Assembly (NCBI GenBank): GCA_023127875.1 | Contig: JAGMFA010000143.1 | Coordinates: 1 to 5,363, forward strand | Source: Candidatus Zixiibacteriota bacterium | GTDB lineage: Bacteria; Zixibacteria; MSB-5A5; SM1-73 | Direction of reading: 5' to 3' | Length of the DNA: 5,363 bases | Shown here: in pieces, positions 1-5,284 of the stretch | Layout of the letters: each line of letters begins with the position of its first letter | How positions within the stretch are numbered: the first letter of the stretch is position 1 | The notes under the pieces: generated by a model | Seen by the model: only the letters and a program-made list of their open reading frames with translations | Told to the model about the DNA's origin: nothing | Databases searched by the model: none | Program-made: the position numbers and the translations under genes

Positions 1-222
1 CACGCTCTGTAAGGGGAGAGGATATCGCCCCGACGGGCACCCGTCCGGGTGGAACCAACGTACGGGAATAAAAAATGGATGCAGAATCCAGCTGTATATG
101 TTAACTTCAAAACCATAAAGACCAGCTAACAATTATGGGACGCTTCCAATCCGTTTAGTCCGTTGACCGTCTATCGCAACGATACCATCTTCTTAGTCTG
201 CGGAAATTCGAGAGTCGTAGGG
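1..222. other. Unassigned left-edge sequence, no convincing gene
   Basis: I see no supported gene here. One frame on the + strand is open from base 3 to a TAA at 69-71 and would give a 22-residue C-terminal tail (ending GGTNVRE) of a gene cut by the window edge, but I do not recognise it and another frame is equally open to about 116, so neither is called. A short GC-rich inverted repeat, GACGG at 32-36 and CCGTC at 41-45 with a four-base loop, sits in this stretch. No tRNA, rRNA or riboswitch pattern that I know was recognised. The minus-strand frame across 155-367 runs through palindromic repeats and is best seen as noise. Confidence 0.4.
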
Positions 223-241
223 ATCCCGCCGCTGGCGGGAT
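223..241. repeat. Short perfect inverted repeat (8-bp arms)
   Basis: ATCCCGCC at 223-230 and GGCGGGAT at 234-241 are exact inverse complements around a three-base GCT loop. A T5 run starts eight bases after the right arm (250-254), too far from the stem for a standard intrinsic terminator, although a weak terminator for whatever lies to the left cannot be excluded. It shares the CCCGCC core with the hairpin behind recG (2609-2629), so it may belong to a group of dispersed palindromes in this genome. Confidence 0.55.
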
Positions 242-285
242 GGCTGTCCTTTTTGCTAACCTCACCCTTTCCCTCTCCTCAAAGC

Positions 286-338
286 GCGTAGCCAAGGCTT
301 CACGCCTTGGCTGGCAAGCCATGAAGGCTTGCCTACGC
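286..338. repeat. Compact double-hairpin palindromic element
   Basis: Three nested pairings can be read directly. An outer arm GCGTA (286-290) pairs with TACGC (334-338). Inside it lie two hairpins in a row: GCCAAGGC (291-298) with GCCTTGGC (304-311) around a five-base loop, and GGCAAGCC (313-320) with GGCTTGCC (326-333) around a five-base loop. The whole 53-base block therefore folds as a three-way junction on either strand. It looks like a REP- or MITE-type dispersed element rather than a terminator, because no T run follows directly. Copy number in the genome is unknown from this window. Confidence 0.65.
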
Positions 339-376
339 CGACAAACAGGGTTTTTCAGATCCTCCACTAAATCTTC

Positions 377-406
377 TTGACATTAATTTCAAATCATTCT
401 TATATT
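377..406 (+). promoter_or_regulatory. Sigma70-type promoter of recG
   Basis: TTGACA at 377-382 is a perfect -35 box and TATATT at 401-406 is a one-mismatch -10 box; the spacer is 18 bases. Transcription would begin near 412-414, leaving a leader of about 36 bases before the chosen TTG start of recG at 449. The TTG of the -35 box is also the first codon of the longest open reading frame, which argues that this frame overextends into the promoter. Confidence 0.72.
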
Positions 407-439
407 AAGACATGTTCAAGTAGAGTGCACTTGTTGTCC

Positions 440-443
440 GGAG
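440..443 (+). promoter_or_regulatory. Ribosome binding site that sets the recG start
   Basis: GGAG at 440-443 lies five bases before the TTG at 449-451, a good Shine-Dalgarno distance. The other in-frame candidates, GTG at 425 and TTG at 377, have no comparable site upstream, and the one at 377 lies inside the promoter. Confidence 0.6.
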
Positions 444-448
444 TTTTT

Positions 449-2584
449 TTGGCAACCACAAAAGTTAGAACAGAAAAACATCTGCGGGTAGAACTCAAGG
501 AGTCAGTTCAGTATCTTAAAGGCATTGGTCCGCAAAGAGCAGAAGCTTTAAAGTCGGCAGGAATTGAAACCGTCGAAGATCTCCTTTACTACATTCCCCG
601 CCGATATCTGGATCGGAGCACCATCCTCCCTATGGCGAAAGTCAAAGTGGGATCCGCTACCACGGTGATAGGGAGGGTGGAGGCATTCGGACGGGCAAGA
701 ACCAGAAGACCACAATTCCAGGTGATTTTAAAGGACAACACTGGCTTTATTCGATTGGTCTGGTTTTCTAAATTGAATTGGGTTAAGAATCGTTTCGAAG
801 AGAACGATTTGGTGGTTGCCTCGGGACAGGTGACACTTTATCGTGGCTTGCAGATGGTTCACCCGGAATTTGAGATCATCTCCAAAAAATCAGAAGGGGA
901 CATATCAGAGGATGAATTGATTCACACCGGGCGGGTCATACCTCTTTATCCTTCCACCGCCGAACTGAAAAAGTTTCGACTGGACAGCCGGGGATTCAGA
1001 AGAGTGCTCAAGCCGCTTCTGGATGAAGTCCCCTCTCTGGTTAAGGAAAGTCTGTCGGAAAACGTAATTGCTGATCTGAAACTTCCCTCCCTTTCTGAGT
1101 CGATAAGAAAAATTCATTTCCCGGACGATCTGAACTCCGCTGAGCAGGCAAGAGCCCGTCTTGCCTTTGATGAGTTGTTCTATCTGGAGTTGATGTTGGC
1201 GTTAAGAAAGAAAAAAATTCATCGTGAAGAGGGTATTGTTTTTGGCAAACCAAAGGATTTAGTGAGGGGGCTTTTGAAGATGTTGCCTTTTCAGTTAACC
1301 GACGCTCAAAAGAAGGTCTTACGGGAAATCTCTGCGGACATGGTGTCAAAGAACAGTATGCATCGGCTGCTTCAGGGGGACGTGGGTTCGGGCAAAACCA
1401 TAGTGGCACTGGTAGCTATGCTTATGGCGGTGGAGAGTGGCTATCAAGGAGCGCTCATGGCTCCCACTGAGATTCTGGCGGAACAACACTTCATAACCAT
1501 CCATCAATTGATGGAATCCTTGGGGGTGAAGGTTGGCTTGCTAACCAGCTCGGTCACTGGTACAGATAGGGAAATCATATTACAAAAGATAAAAAGTGGC
1601 GAAGCGCAGGTGGTGATTGGCACTCATGCTCTGATTCAAGAAAAGGTGGAGTTTTCAAAATTGGGTTTGGTGGTAATAGATGAACAACATCGTTTCGGGG
1701 TAATGCAGAGGGCAAAGTTAAAGAAGAAAGGACCCTCCCCGGACGTATTGGTGATGACCGCCACCCCCATTCCCCGCAGTCTGGCTTTGACCGCCTATGG
1801 TGATCTGGACGTTTCGGTAATAGATGCTCTTCCCCCGGGGAGAAAACCGATAAAAACCTCTCTCTTTACTGAAAGCTCCAAATCGAAGATGTATGAATCT
1901 GTAGAAAGAGAGCTGAAAAAAGGACACCAAGTCTATATAGTTTATCCTCTGGTGGAGGAATCGGAAAAGGCGGATCTGAAGGCGGCAACCGAAAGCTATG
2001 AGTTTTTAAGAGAAGAAATTTTTCCTAACCGAAGGTTAGCATTGCTACATGGTCGAATAAAAAGCAAGGAGAGGGAGACCATAATGCAGGCCTTTCGCAA
2101 CCGGGAATATGACATCCTGGTTGCCACCACGGTGATTGAGGTGGGAGTGGACATTCCCAATGCCACGGTCATGGTGATCGAACATGCAGAAAGATTCGGG
2201 CTGTCTCAGTTGCATCAGTTGAGAGGAAGAATCGGCAGGGGGGCAGATCAATCCTGGTCTCTTCTGGTGGCAAATCCACCCCTGTCCCAGGAAGCGGAAA
2301 AAAGATTAAAAACTATGACCGCCACAAACGACGGATTCAAAATCTCGGAGATGGACTTGAAGTTGAGAGGTCCGGGCGAATTCTTTGGAACTCGTCAGCA
2401 TGGCTTACCAGAGCTTAAGATCGCCGATATCGTCACCGACGCCAGACTTTTGTATCAGGCAAGAGATTGGGCTTTCAAAATAATTGGGGAGGATCCCAAG
2501 TTAACTAAAAACGAAAACCTGTGCATCCGATCGACTTTCATCCGAAAATATAAAAAGAGGTTTTCATTGGTGGACATAGGATGA
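449..2584 (+). CDS. recG: ATP-dependent DNA helicase RecG
   Basis: RecG is a monomeric superfamily 2 translocase that remodels stalled replication forks, D-loops, R-loops and Holliday junctions in the cytoplasm. From the TTG at 449 the product is 711 residues, close to the roughly 690 of the E. coli protein. Residues in this numbering: an N-terminal helix-hairpin-helix-like stretch (YLKGIGPQRA, 22-31), the OB-fold wedge domain (about 70-145), Q motif (FQLTDAQ, 281-287), Walker A GDVGSGKT (310-317), motif Ia APTEILAEQH (338-347), DEQH box (411-414), TAT of motif III (437-439), motif V (TTVIEVGVDIPNA, 560-572), motif VI QLHQLRGRIGR (587-597), and the C-terminal TRG region with LRGPGEFFGTRQ (639-650). 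All catalytic motifs are intact and the C-terminus looks complete. A promoter at 377-406 makes this the first gene of its transcript. The start is inferred: a longer frame opens at 377 but begins inside the promoter. Identity is certain; the start less so. Confidence 0.97.
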   Translation: MATTKVRTEKHLRVELKESVQYLKGIGPQRAEALKSAGIETVEDLLYYIPRRYLDRSTILPMAKVKVGSATTVIGRVEAFGRARTRRPQFQVILKDNTGFIRLVWFSKLNWVKNRFEENDLVVASGQVTLYRGLQMVHPEFEIISKKSEGDISEDELIHTGRVIPLYPSTAELKKFRLDSRGFRRVLKPLLDEVPSLVKESLSENVIADLKLPSLSESIRKIHFPDDLNSAEQARARLAFDELFYLELMLALRKKKIHREEGIVFGKPKDLVRGLLKMLPFQLTDAQKKVLREISADMVSKNSMHRLLQGDVGSGKTIVALVAMLMAVESGYQGALMAPTEILAEQHFITIHQLMESLGVKVGLLTSSVTGTDREIILQKIKSGEAQVVIGTHALIQEKVEFSKLGLVVIDEQHRFGVMQRAKLKKKGPSPDVLVMTATPIPRSLALTAYGDLDVSVIDALPPGRKPIKTSLFTESSKSKMYESVERELKKGHQVYIVYPLVEESEKADLKAATESYEFLREEIFPNRRLALLHGRIKSKERETIMQAFRNREYDILVATTVIEVGVDIPNATVMVIEHAERFGLSQLHQLRGRIGRGADQSWSLLVANPPLSQEAEKRLKTMTATNDGFKISEMDLKLRGPGEFFGTRQHGLPELKIADIVTDARLLYQARDWAFKIIGEDPKLTKNENLCIRSTFIRKYKKRFSLVDIG

Positions 2585-2630
2585 GGGGTTACTAAAAAAA
2601 CAACCCCAGGGCGGGATAAATTCCCGCCCC
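2585..2630. repeat. Two hairpins directly behind recG
   Basis: Right after the recG stop, GGGGTT (2585-2590) pairs with AACCCC (2602-2607) around an A-rich 11-base loop, followed at once by GGGCGGGA (2609-2616) pairing perfectly with TCCCGCCC (2622-2629) around TAAAT. The second stem is strong, but no T run follows on the + strand, so a classic intrinsic terminator is not supported. It may slow or protect the 3' end of the recG message, or be a dispersed palindrome of the same type as 223-241. Confidence 0.55.
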
Positions 2631-2659
2631 TATTGAGGAAAATAGCTTATCATTCATAG

Positions 2660-2709
2660 GGCAGGGTTCACCCTGAAGGGATTCACCCTGAAGGGCATTT
2701 AGCCCTGCC
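2660..2709. repeat. Inverted-repeat element enclosing a duplicated 14-mer
   Basis: GGCAGGG (2660-2666) and CCCTGCC (2703-2709) are perfect inverse complements. Between them TTCACCCTGAAGGG occurs twice without mismatch (2667-2680 and 2682-2695), giving a 15-base period with one intervening A. Each unit contains CCCT and AGGG that can pair. The element lies between recG and the DUF366 gene, about 40 bases before the latter's start. It resembles a small dispersed intergenic repeat; no coding use is evident. Confidence 0.6.
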
Positions 2710-2751
2710 AATAAATAATCGTTCTGAGGAATTCGTGAAGAGGGTAAAACC

Positions 2752-3309
2752 ATGAGATCACTTTTTATTCGAGAGGAGATTCTGTTCACTGGAGAACAGC
2801 TTACCTCCTTCTGGGCTTACAAGAATTACGACATCCTGGGAGATAACATCGTTGCTTTCATCGGACCCTGCCAGGTGGATGAAAAATTCATCATCGGGAT
2901 AGATCATTTCAAAAAGAAGACCCAGATTGAAAGTGAGCGAATGCTTCATTTCTTAGTGGAGCATTTCGATCTGGATCTGGAGAAAGCGATTCTTAGACAG
3001 AAGCTTCTGGTGGACATCTTAAAAGACAAACTAAACCATCGGCTTAAAGGAGAAGTGTTGCAGAGATGGGGAGACGATCTGTTTGATACCGACTACAAGC
3101 TCACCGTCTCCGCCACGGTGAGAACCACAGTCTCCGCCAAGATCCATCTGGGAATAAACATCTCCAGCAAAAACACGCCGGTGAAAACCAAAGGACTGGA
3201 CGATTACGGGATCGATCCCCACGACATCTCCCAGGCGGTGATGGACCAATATCGGCTGGATATGCGGCTTATCGCCCAAAAACTCTGTAAGACCAGAAGC
3301 ATTGAATAG
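2752..3309 (+). CDS. DUF366 family protein
   Basis: The product has 185 residues, as is usual for DUF366 (Pfam PF04017), a family I know mainly from archaea with some bacterial members; its biochemical role is not established. Assignment rests on remembered conserved blocks that are visible here: GDNIVAFIGPC (30-40), MLHFLVEHFDLDLE (64-77), RQKLLV (82-87), RWGDDLF (105-111), and KLTVSA leading into KIHLGIN and NTPVK (116-145). There is no signal peptide or membrane segment, so a soluble cytoplasmic protein is expected. A weak ribosome site, AAGAGGG (2737-2743), precedes the ATG by eight bases. The gene follows recG after a 167-base gap full of hairpins, and no promoter of its own was clear, so cotranscription with recG is possible but unproven. 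Alternative: another uncharacterised protein with a similar GIN/NTPV core. Confidence 0.8.
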   Translation: MRSLFIREEILFTGEQLTSFWAYKNYDILGDNIVAFIGPCQVDEKFIIGIDHFKKKTQIESERMLHFLVEHFDLDLEKAILRQKLLVDILKDKLNHRLKGEVLQRWGDDLFDTDYKLTVSATVRTTVSAKIHLGINISSKNTPVKTKGLDDYGIDPHDISQAVMDQYRLDMRLIAQKLCKTRSIE

Positions 3310-3395
3310 CCCTGCGGACAAGTCAAGCCGGTTTCAGGAGAACAAAAGAGTATTGAGTTAGCGCGAAAAGTCAACTGAAAGACCGAAAGGAAGGT

Positions 3396-3626
3396 ATGAA
3401 AACGGCAGGAAAAATACGTCAGGCGTTGAAAAAAGCAATCCTATTGGAAAGGGCCGTCAAGGAGATCATTCGGGAAATCGAGGATTACGACTTGGAGAGG
3501 CTTTTAAAAAAGGTAGATGCCGAGTGTATGGATATCCAACACAATCTGGTCTTGGCCCAAAGATTGTCGGAAACGCATAACCAGAAGAAGCCGAAAGAGA
3601 AGAGAGCAAAGGGAAAAAAGTCTTAA
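3396..3626 (+). CDS. Small lysine-rich helical protein, unknown function
   Basis: I do not recognise this 76-residue protein. It begins with a long predicted amphipathic helical part (about 4-60) rich in Leu, Ile, Glu and Lys, including an EIIREIEDYDLERLLKKV stretch (23-40), and ends in a very basic tail (KKPKEKRAKGKKS, 64-76). A single Cys lies at position 44. No signal peptide or membrane segment is present. The ribosome site AAAGG (3386-3390) is five bases before the ATG. It lies 86 bases after the DUF366 gene and 87 before the DUF1844 gene, all in one direction, which makes an operon plausible. A + strand frame over 3517-3768 overlaps it and is less likely, as it has no good ribosome site and a poor composition. 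The helical body with a basic tail could bind nucleic acid or a protein partner, but that is only a guess. Confidence 0.65.
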   Translation: MKTAGKIRQALKKAILLERAVKEIIREIEDYDLERLLKKVDAECMDIQHNLVLAQRLSETHNQKKPKEKRAKGKKS

Positions 3627-3713
3627 GATTGACTCTTCCTATCAGGAACGCGCGTTTGTCTTTTGTCGGTCGATTACGTCTGAGTATCCGGGTAAATTTG
3701 AAGAGAGGATAAA

Positions 3714-4133
3714 ATGGTTGAGAATGAATCAGAGAAAAAGGACGAATTTCACTTCATCCAGTTGGTGATTACCTTCCAGACCGCTGCCATTCAGCAGATG
3801 GGAAAGTTACAGAATCCCATCACCAAAAATGTTGAACGTAACTTAGACCAGGCAAAATTCTCCATCGACATGTTGGAGATGATCCAGAGCAAAACCAGAA
3901 ATAACCTCTCCGAAAACGAAAGGAAGTTTCTGGAACACGCTCTATACGAATTGAGGATGAACTACCTGGATGAAGTGAAGAAGGAAGAACAAAAGGAGAA
4001 AGAAAAAGACTTTGCCCAGGAGGATCAATCAGGTTCAGGCGAGTCAAAAGAAAAAAAGGGGGAACATCAGCAAGAGACAAGGGACTCTTCCCAGACAAAA
4101 GAGGGCAAAGATCAATCCACCTCAGGCGATTAG
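3714..4133 (+). CDS. DUF1844 family protein with charged C-terminal tail
   Basis: The 139-residue product matches the DUF1844 family (Pfam PF08899), small helical bacterial proteins without a known function. The conserved core is at about 12-87: FHFIQLVITFQTAAIQQMGK, then the NPIT turn (34-37), DQAKFSIDMLEMIQSKTRNNLS (45-66), and the closing LYELRMNYLDEVKK (77-90). After the core comes a tail of about 50 residues made almost only of Glu, Lys, Gln, Asp, Ser and Gly, probably disordered; such tails are common in this family. It is soluble, with no signal peptide. AGAGAGGA (3702-3709) serves as ribosome site four bases before the ATG. It is the last gene of the recG-side cluster; the sequence after its stop turns abruptly C-rich and G-poor, consistent with the end of the transcript. 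Confidence 0.88.
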   Translation: MVENESEKKDEFHFIQLVITFQTAAIQQMGKLQNPITKNVERNLDQAKFSIDMLEMIQSKTRNNLSENERKFLEHALYELRMNYLDEVKKEEQKEKEKDFAQEDQSGSGESKEKKGEHQQETRDSSQTKEGKDQSTSGD

Positions 4134-4290
4134 AGCCAAAAAAGAACTCAAAGATTTCACAGCCCAAAACACCACAATACCCTGAACCCAGCCAATCGCG
4201 CCTTTTCCCGAATACGATTCTGCTATATCGACAAAGCCTCCTCGCACTCCAAAAGCTAATTATCCAAATCAAACACTACCAATCGGGAAA
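4134..4290 (+). terminator. C-rich, G-poor tract: possible Rho-dependent termination region
   Basis: From 4141 to 4280 I count 48 C and 14 G on the + strand, whereas the gene just upstream is purine-rich with more G than C. No stable hairpin with a T run follows the DUF1844 stop. An unstructured C-over-G tract behind a stop codon is the known character of Rho loading sites, so Rho-dependent termination before the next promoter (4307-4334) is a reasonable inference. No gene is seen here; the minus-strand frame that crosses it is antisense to the DUF1844 gene and looks accidental. Confidence 0.35.
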
Positions 4291-4306
4291 GCAATTTAGA
4301 AAGTGG

Positions 4307-4334
4307 TTGACAAGGTTGGATAAATGCTTATAAT
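4307..4334 (+). promoter_or_regulatory. Consensus sigma70 promoter of the small-gene pair
   Basis: TTGACA (4307-4312) and TATAAT (4329-4334) are both perfect consensus hexamers separated by 16 bases, one below the optimum. A start near 4341 would give a leader of about 150 bases before the GTG at 4491. This is the strongest promoter in the window and suggests that the two small downstream genes are transcribed independently of the DUF1844 gene. Confidence 0.75.
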
Positions 4335-4340
4335 GCGTAT

Positions 4341-4490
4341 TAACTATCCGGGAAGACGCAGCTTACGCGCGATATGGTCGAGTGTCTTTGGCTGGCGTCA
4401 AGGCAGACAAAGGTTCATGAATGGAAACCGTATAAAAATTGTTAGGCTGTTAATAACCCTCCATGGTCGATGAAATGAAAGGAGAGCTTG
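4341..4490 (+). other. Long 5' leader with a potential hairpin
   Basis: The stretch between the promoter and the GTG start is unusually long for a 77-codon gene. GACGC (4355-4359) plus AGC (4360-4362) can pair with GCT (4391-4393) plus GCGTC (4395-4399), leaving one bulged G and a 28-base loop. A short frame (ATG 4463 to TGA 4523-4525, 20 codons) overlaps the start of the next gene, but the ribosome site fits the GTG better. No known riboswitch class was recognised. Confidence 0.3.
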
Positions 4491-4703
4491 GTGATCGAGA
4501 TCCTCGGGCAAATCTCACAAATTGAGACGATTGCCATTGGTCGTGGCATCCGAGAATTAGACCGCCTTCGTAAGGTCTATGGGCCAGGTCGGTGGCGAAA
4601 GCGCAAAGGGATTGCCAAAGTACGGCTACCTGATGGTATCATGTGTATGGCTGAAATTCACTGGTATGAGGCTCACGGCATGGCCGGAAGGAATATAAAG
4701 TAA
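4491..4703 (+). CDS. Small conserved hypothetical protein, apparently frameshifted at its 3' end
   Basis: As read, this gives 70 residues from a GTG at 4491; the ribosome site GGAG (4481-4484) stands six bases before it, whereas a TTG at 4488 would be too close. From memory it resembles small unnamed proteins with a GRWRKxKGIAKVRLPDG segment (34-49) and a closing IHWYEAHG (56-63) block; their function is unknown to me. Such homologues, as I recall them, continue after EAHG with a basic GIGRKEFKIKR-like tail. Here the frame goes to MAGRNIK and stops at 4701-4703. One extra T at about 4681 would restore GIGRKEYKVKRLLGE and a TAA at 4721-4723, giving 77 residues and a stop just two bases before the next gene's ATG. 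Either the gene truly lost its tail through a one-base deletion, or the sequence has an error. Soluble, basic, with no membrane segment. Confidence 0.7.
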   Translation: MIEILGQISQIETIAIGRGIRELDRLRKVYGPGRWRKRKGIAKVRLPDGIMCMAEIHWYEAHGMAGRNIK

Positions 4704-4725
4704 AGAGACTACTTGGGGAATAACA

Positions 4726-4959
4726 ATGAAAAAAAGACCCACGGAGCAAAAGTACGTTGTTTGTATCAAGAACACAGGATATAAGACCTCTTTAGTGGTC
4801 CGAAGGATCTATCCTGTGATTCCTGATGCTGAAGCCCGAAAGCACGGACTACTGCGAGTTGTGGATGAGTCAGGCGAAGATTATTTATTTCCGGAGAGGC
4901 TCTTTGTTCCAATAGAGCTTCCCAAGACCGTTGGAAAAATGTTTTCAGCGGCAACCTAA
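4726..4959 (+). CDS. Small conserved hypothetical protein with DESGEDYLFP motif
   Basis: The 77-residue product resembles small unnamed bacterial proteins that I remember sharing an opening such as AVCVxNTxYxxSL, then IYxVxPDxxA, and a strongly conserved RVxDESGEDYLYP block, seen here as LRVVDESGEDYLFP (43-56) followed by FVPIELP (60-66). The alternation of short beta-type stretches and turns suggests a small beta barrel, perhaps SH3-like; this is inference and no function is known to me. No signal peptide or membrane segment. GGGGAA (4715-4720) supplies the ribosome site five bases before the ATG and overlaps the restored 3' end of the upstream gene, which points to translational coupling of the pair. 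Both are probably transcribed from the promoter at 4307-4334. The TAA stop lies inside ACCTAAC (4954-4960). Confidence 0.8.
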   Translation: MKKRPTEQKYVVCIKNTGYKTSLVVRRIYPVIPDAEARKHGLLRVVDESGEDYLFPERLFVPIELPKTVGKMFSAAT

Positions 4960-5070
4960 CATCAACCTCAACCTGACCACTACTACTGTGGTGAGTATGT
5001 CAGAAAGGTGCATAAGCGCGGCAGGTTAGGCAGGAAGTTAGGGTCTGTTAGAAGAAGAGAATATGCGCAG

Positions 5071-5102
5071 TAGTGGTCGGGAGCCCCGCGCTCCTGACAC
5101 TA
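5071..5102. repeat. Palindromic element with GC-rich centre
   Basis: TAGTGGTCGGGAGC (5071-5084) is a near-perfect inverse complement of GCTCCTGACACTA (5090-5102), with one extra base and one mismatch, around a CCCGC centre. It lies in a gene-free stretch and is followed six bases later by the triple hairpin element. No T run follows, so a terminator for the gene ending at 4959 is unlikely. It looks like one more dispersed palindrome of this genome. Confidence 0.6.
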
Positions 5103-5108
5103 TTCTTG

Positions 5109-5213
5109 AACCCCCTATGGTCCCCCTTATCAGGGGGACAGTTCCGGTTTGTCCCTTAATTAGGGGAATGGATGGGTTTTGTCCCCCTGACAAGGGGGAT
5201 AGAGGGGGTTTTG
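5109..5213. repeat. MITE-like triple hairpin element with long terminal inverted repeats
   Basis: The outer arms 5109-5140 and 5180-5210 are inverse complements over about 31 bases with few differences; both begin with AACCCCCT when read inward. Inside the arms lie hairpins TCCCCCT-TATC-AGGGGGA (5121-5138) and TCCCCCT-GACA-AGGGGGA (5182-5199), with a shorter middle one, TCCCTT-AATT-AGGGGA (5152-5167). Read as direct repeats, the units 5121-5151, 5152-5181 and 5182-5213 are 31, 30 and 32 bases long and end alike in GGTTTG, GGTTTTG and GGTTTTG. No transposase is present. I recall similar CCCCCTTATCAGGGGG sequences scattered in many bacterial genomes, where the minus strand is sometimes miscalled as a protein rich in PLIRG-type repeats. 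Confidence 0.75.
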
Positions 5214-5284
5214 TGAAGTAGACACTTTTCATATGTCGAGTACGCAGAAAACCTGACCTACGAGGCTGAACAAAATGCGTCGGG

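Noticed and set aside
1..71. 3' end of a protein gene at the left edge
   Set aside because: The 22 residues match nothing I recognise, and a second frame is equally open; kept only as a note in the left-edge entry.
155..367. 70-codon minus-strand frame upstream of recG
   Set aside because: It runs through the palindromic elements at 223-241 and 286-338, is very rich in Arg, has no good ribosome site, and its product looks like a translated repeat.
2609..2640. Intrinsic terminator behind recG
   Set aside because: The 8-bp GC stem is good, but CTATTGAGG follows in place of a T run, so only a hairpin is claimed.
3517..3768. 83-codon + strand frame overlapping the 76-residue and DUF1844 genes
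   Set aside because: It overlaps the 3' part of one supported gene and the 5' part of another, lacks a ribosome site, and has a shadow-like composition rich in Arg, Ser and Trp.
3820..4272. 150-codon minus-strand frame antisense to the DUF1844 gene
   Set aside because: The DUF1844 assignment is strong, and the long antisense frame follows from its purine-rich codons; there is no ribosome site or recognised domain.
4463..4525. 20-codon frame (ATG 4463) overlapping the GTG start at 4491, as a leader peptide
   Set aside because: No ribosome site stands before this ATG, while GGAG at 4481 fits the GTG; there is no run of regulatory codons.
4971..4996. Hairpin ACCAC / GTGGT as terminator of the small-gene pair
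   Set aside because: Only five pairs with a seven-base loop and no T run; too weak to call.
5109..5213. CRISPR array, suggested by three repeat units of 30-32 bases
   Set aside because: The units are contiguous with no unique spacers between them and no cas gene is present.
5038..5232. 64-codon minus-strand frame with PLSPL / PLIKG / PLIRG repeats
   Set aside because: The repeats are just the hairpin units of 5109-5213 translated; I know this as a typical miscalled product of such elements.
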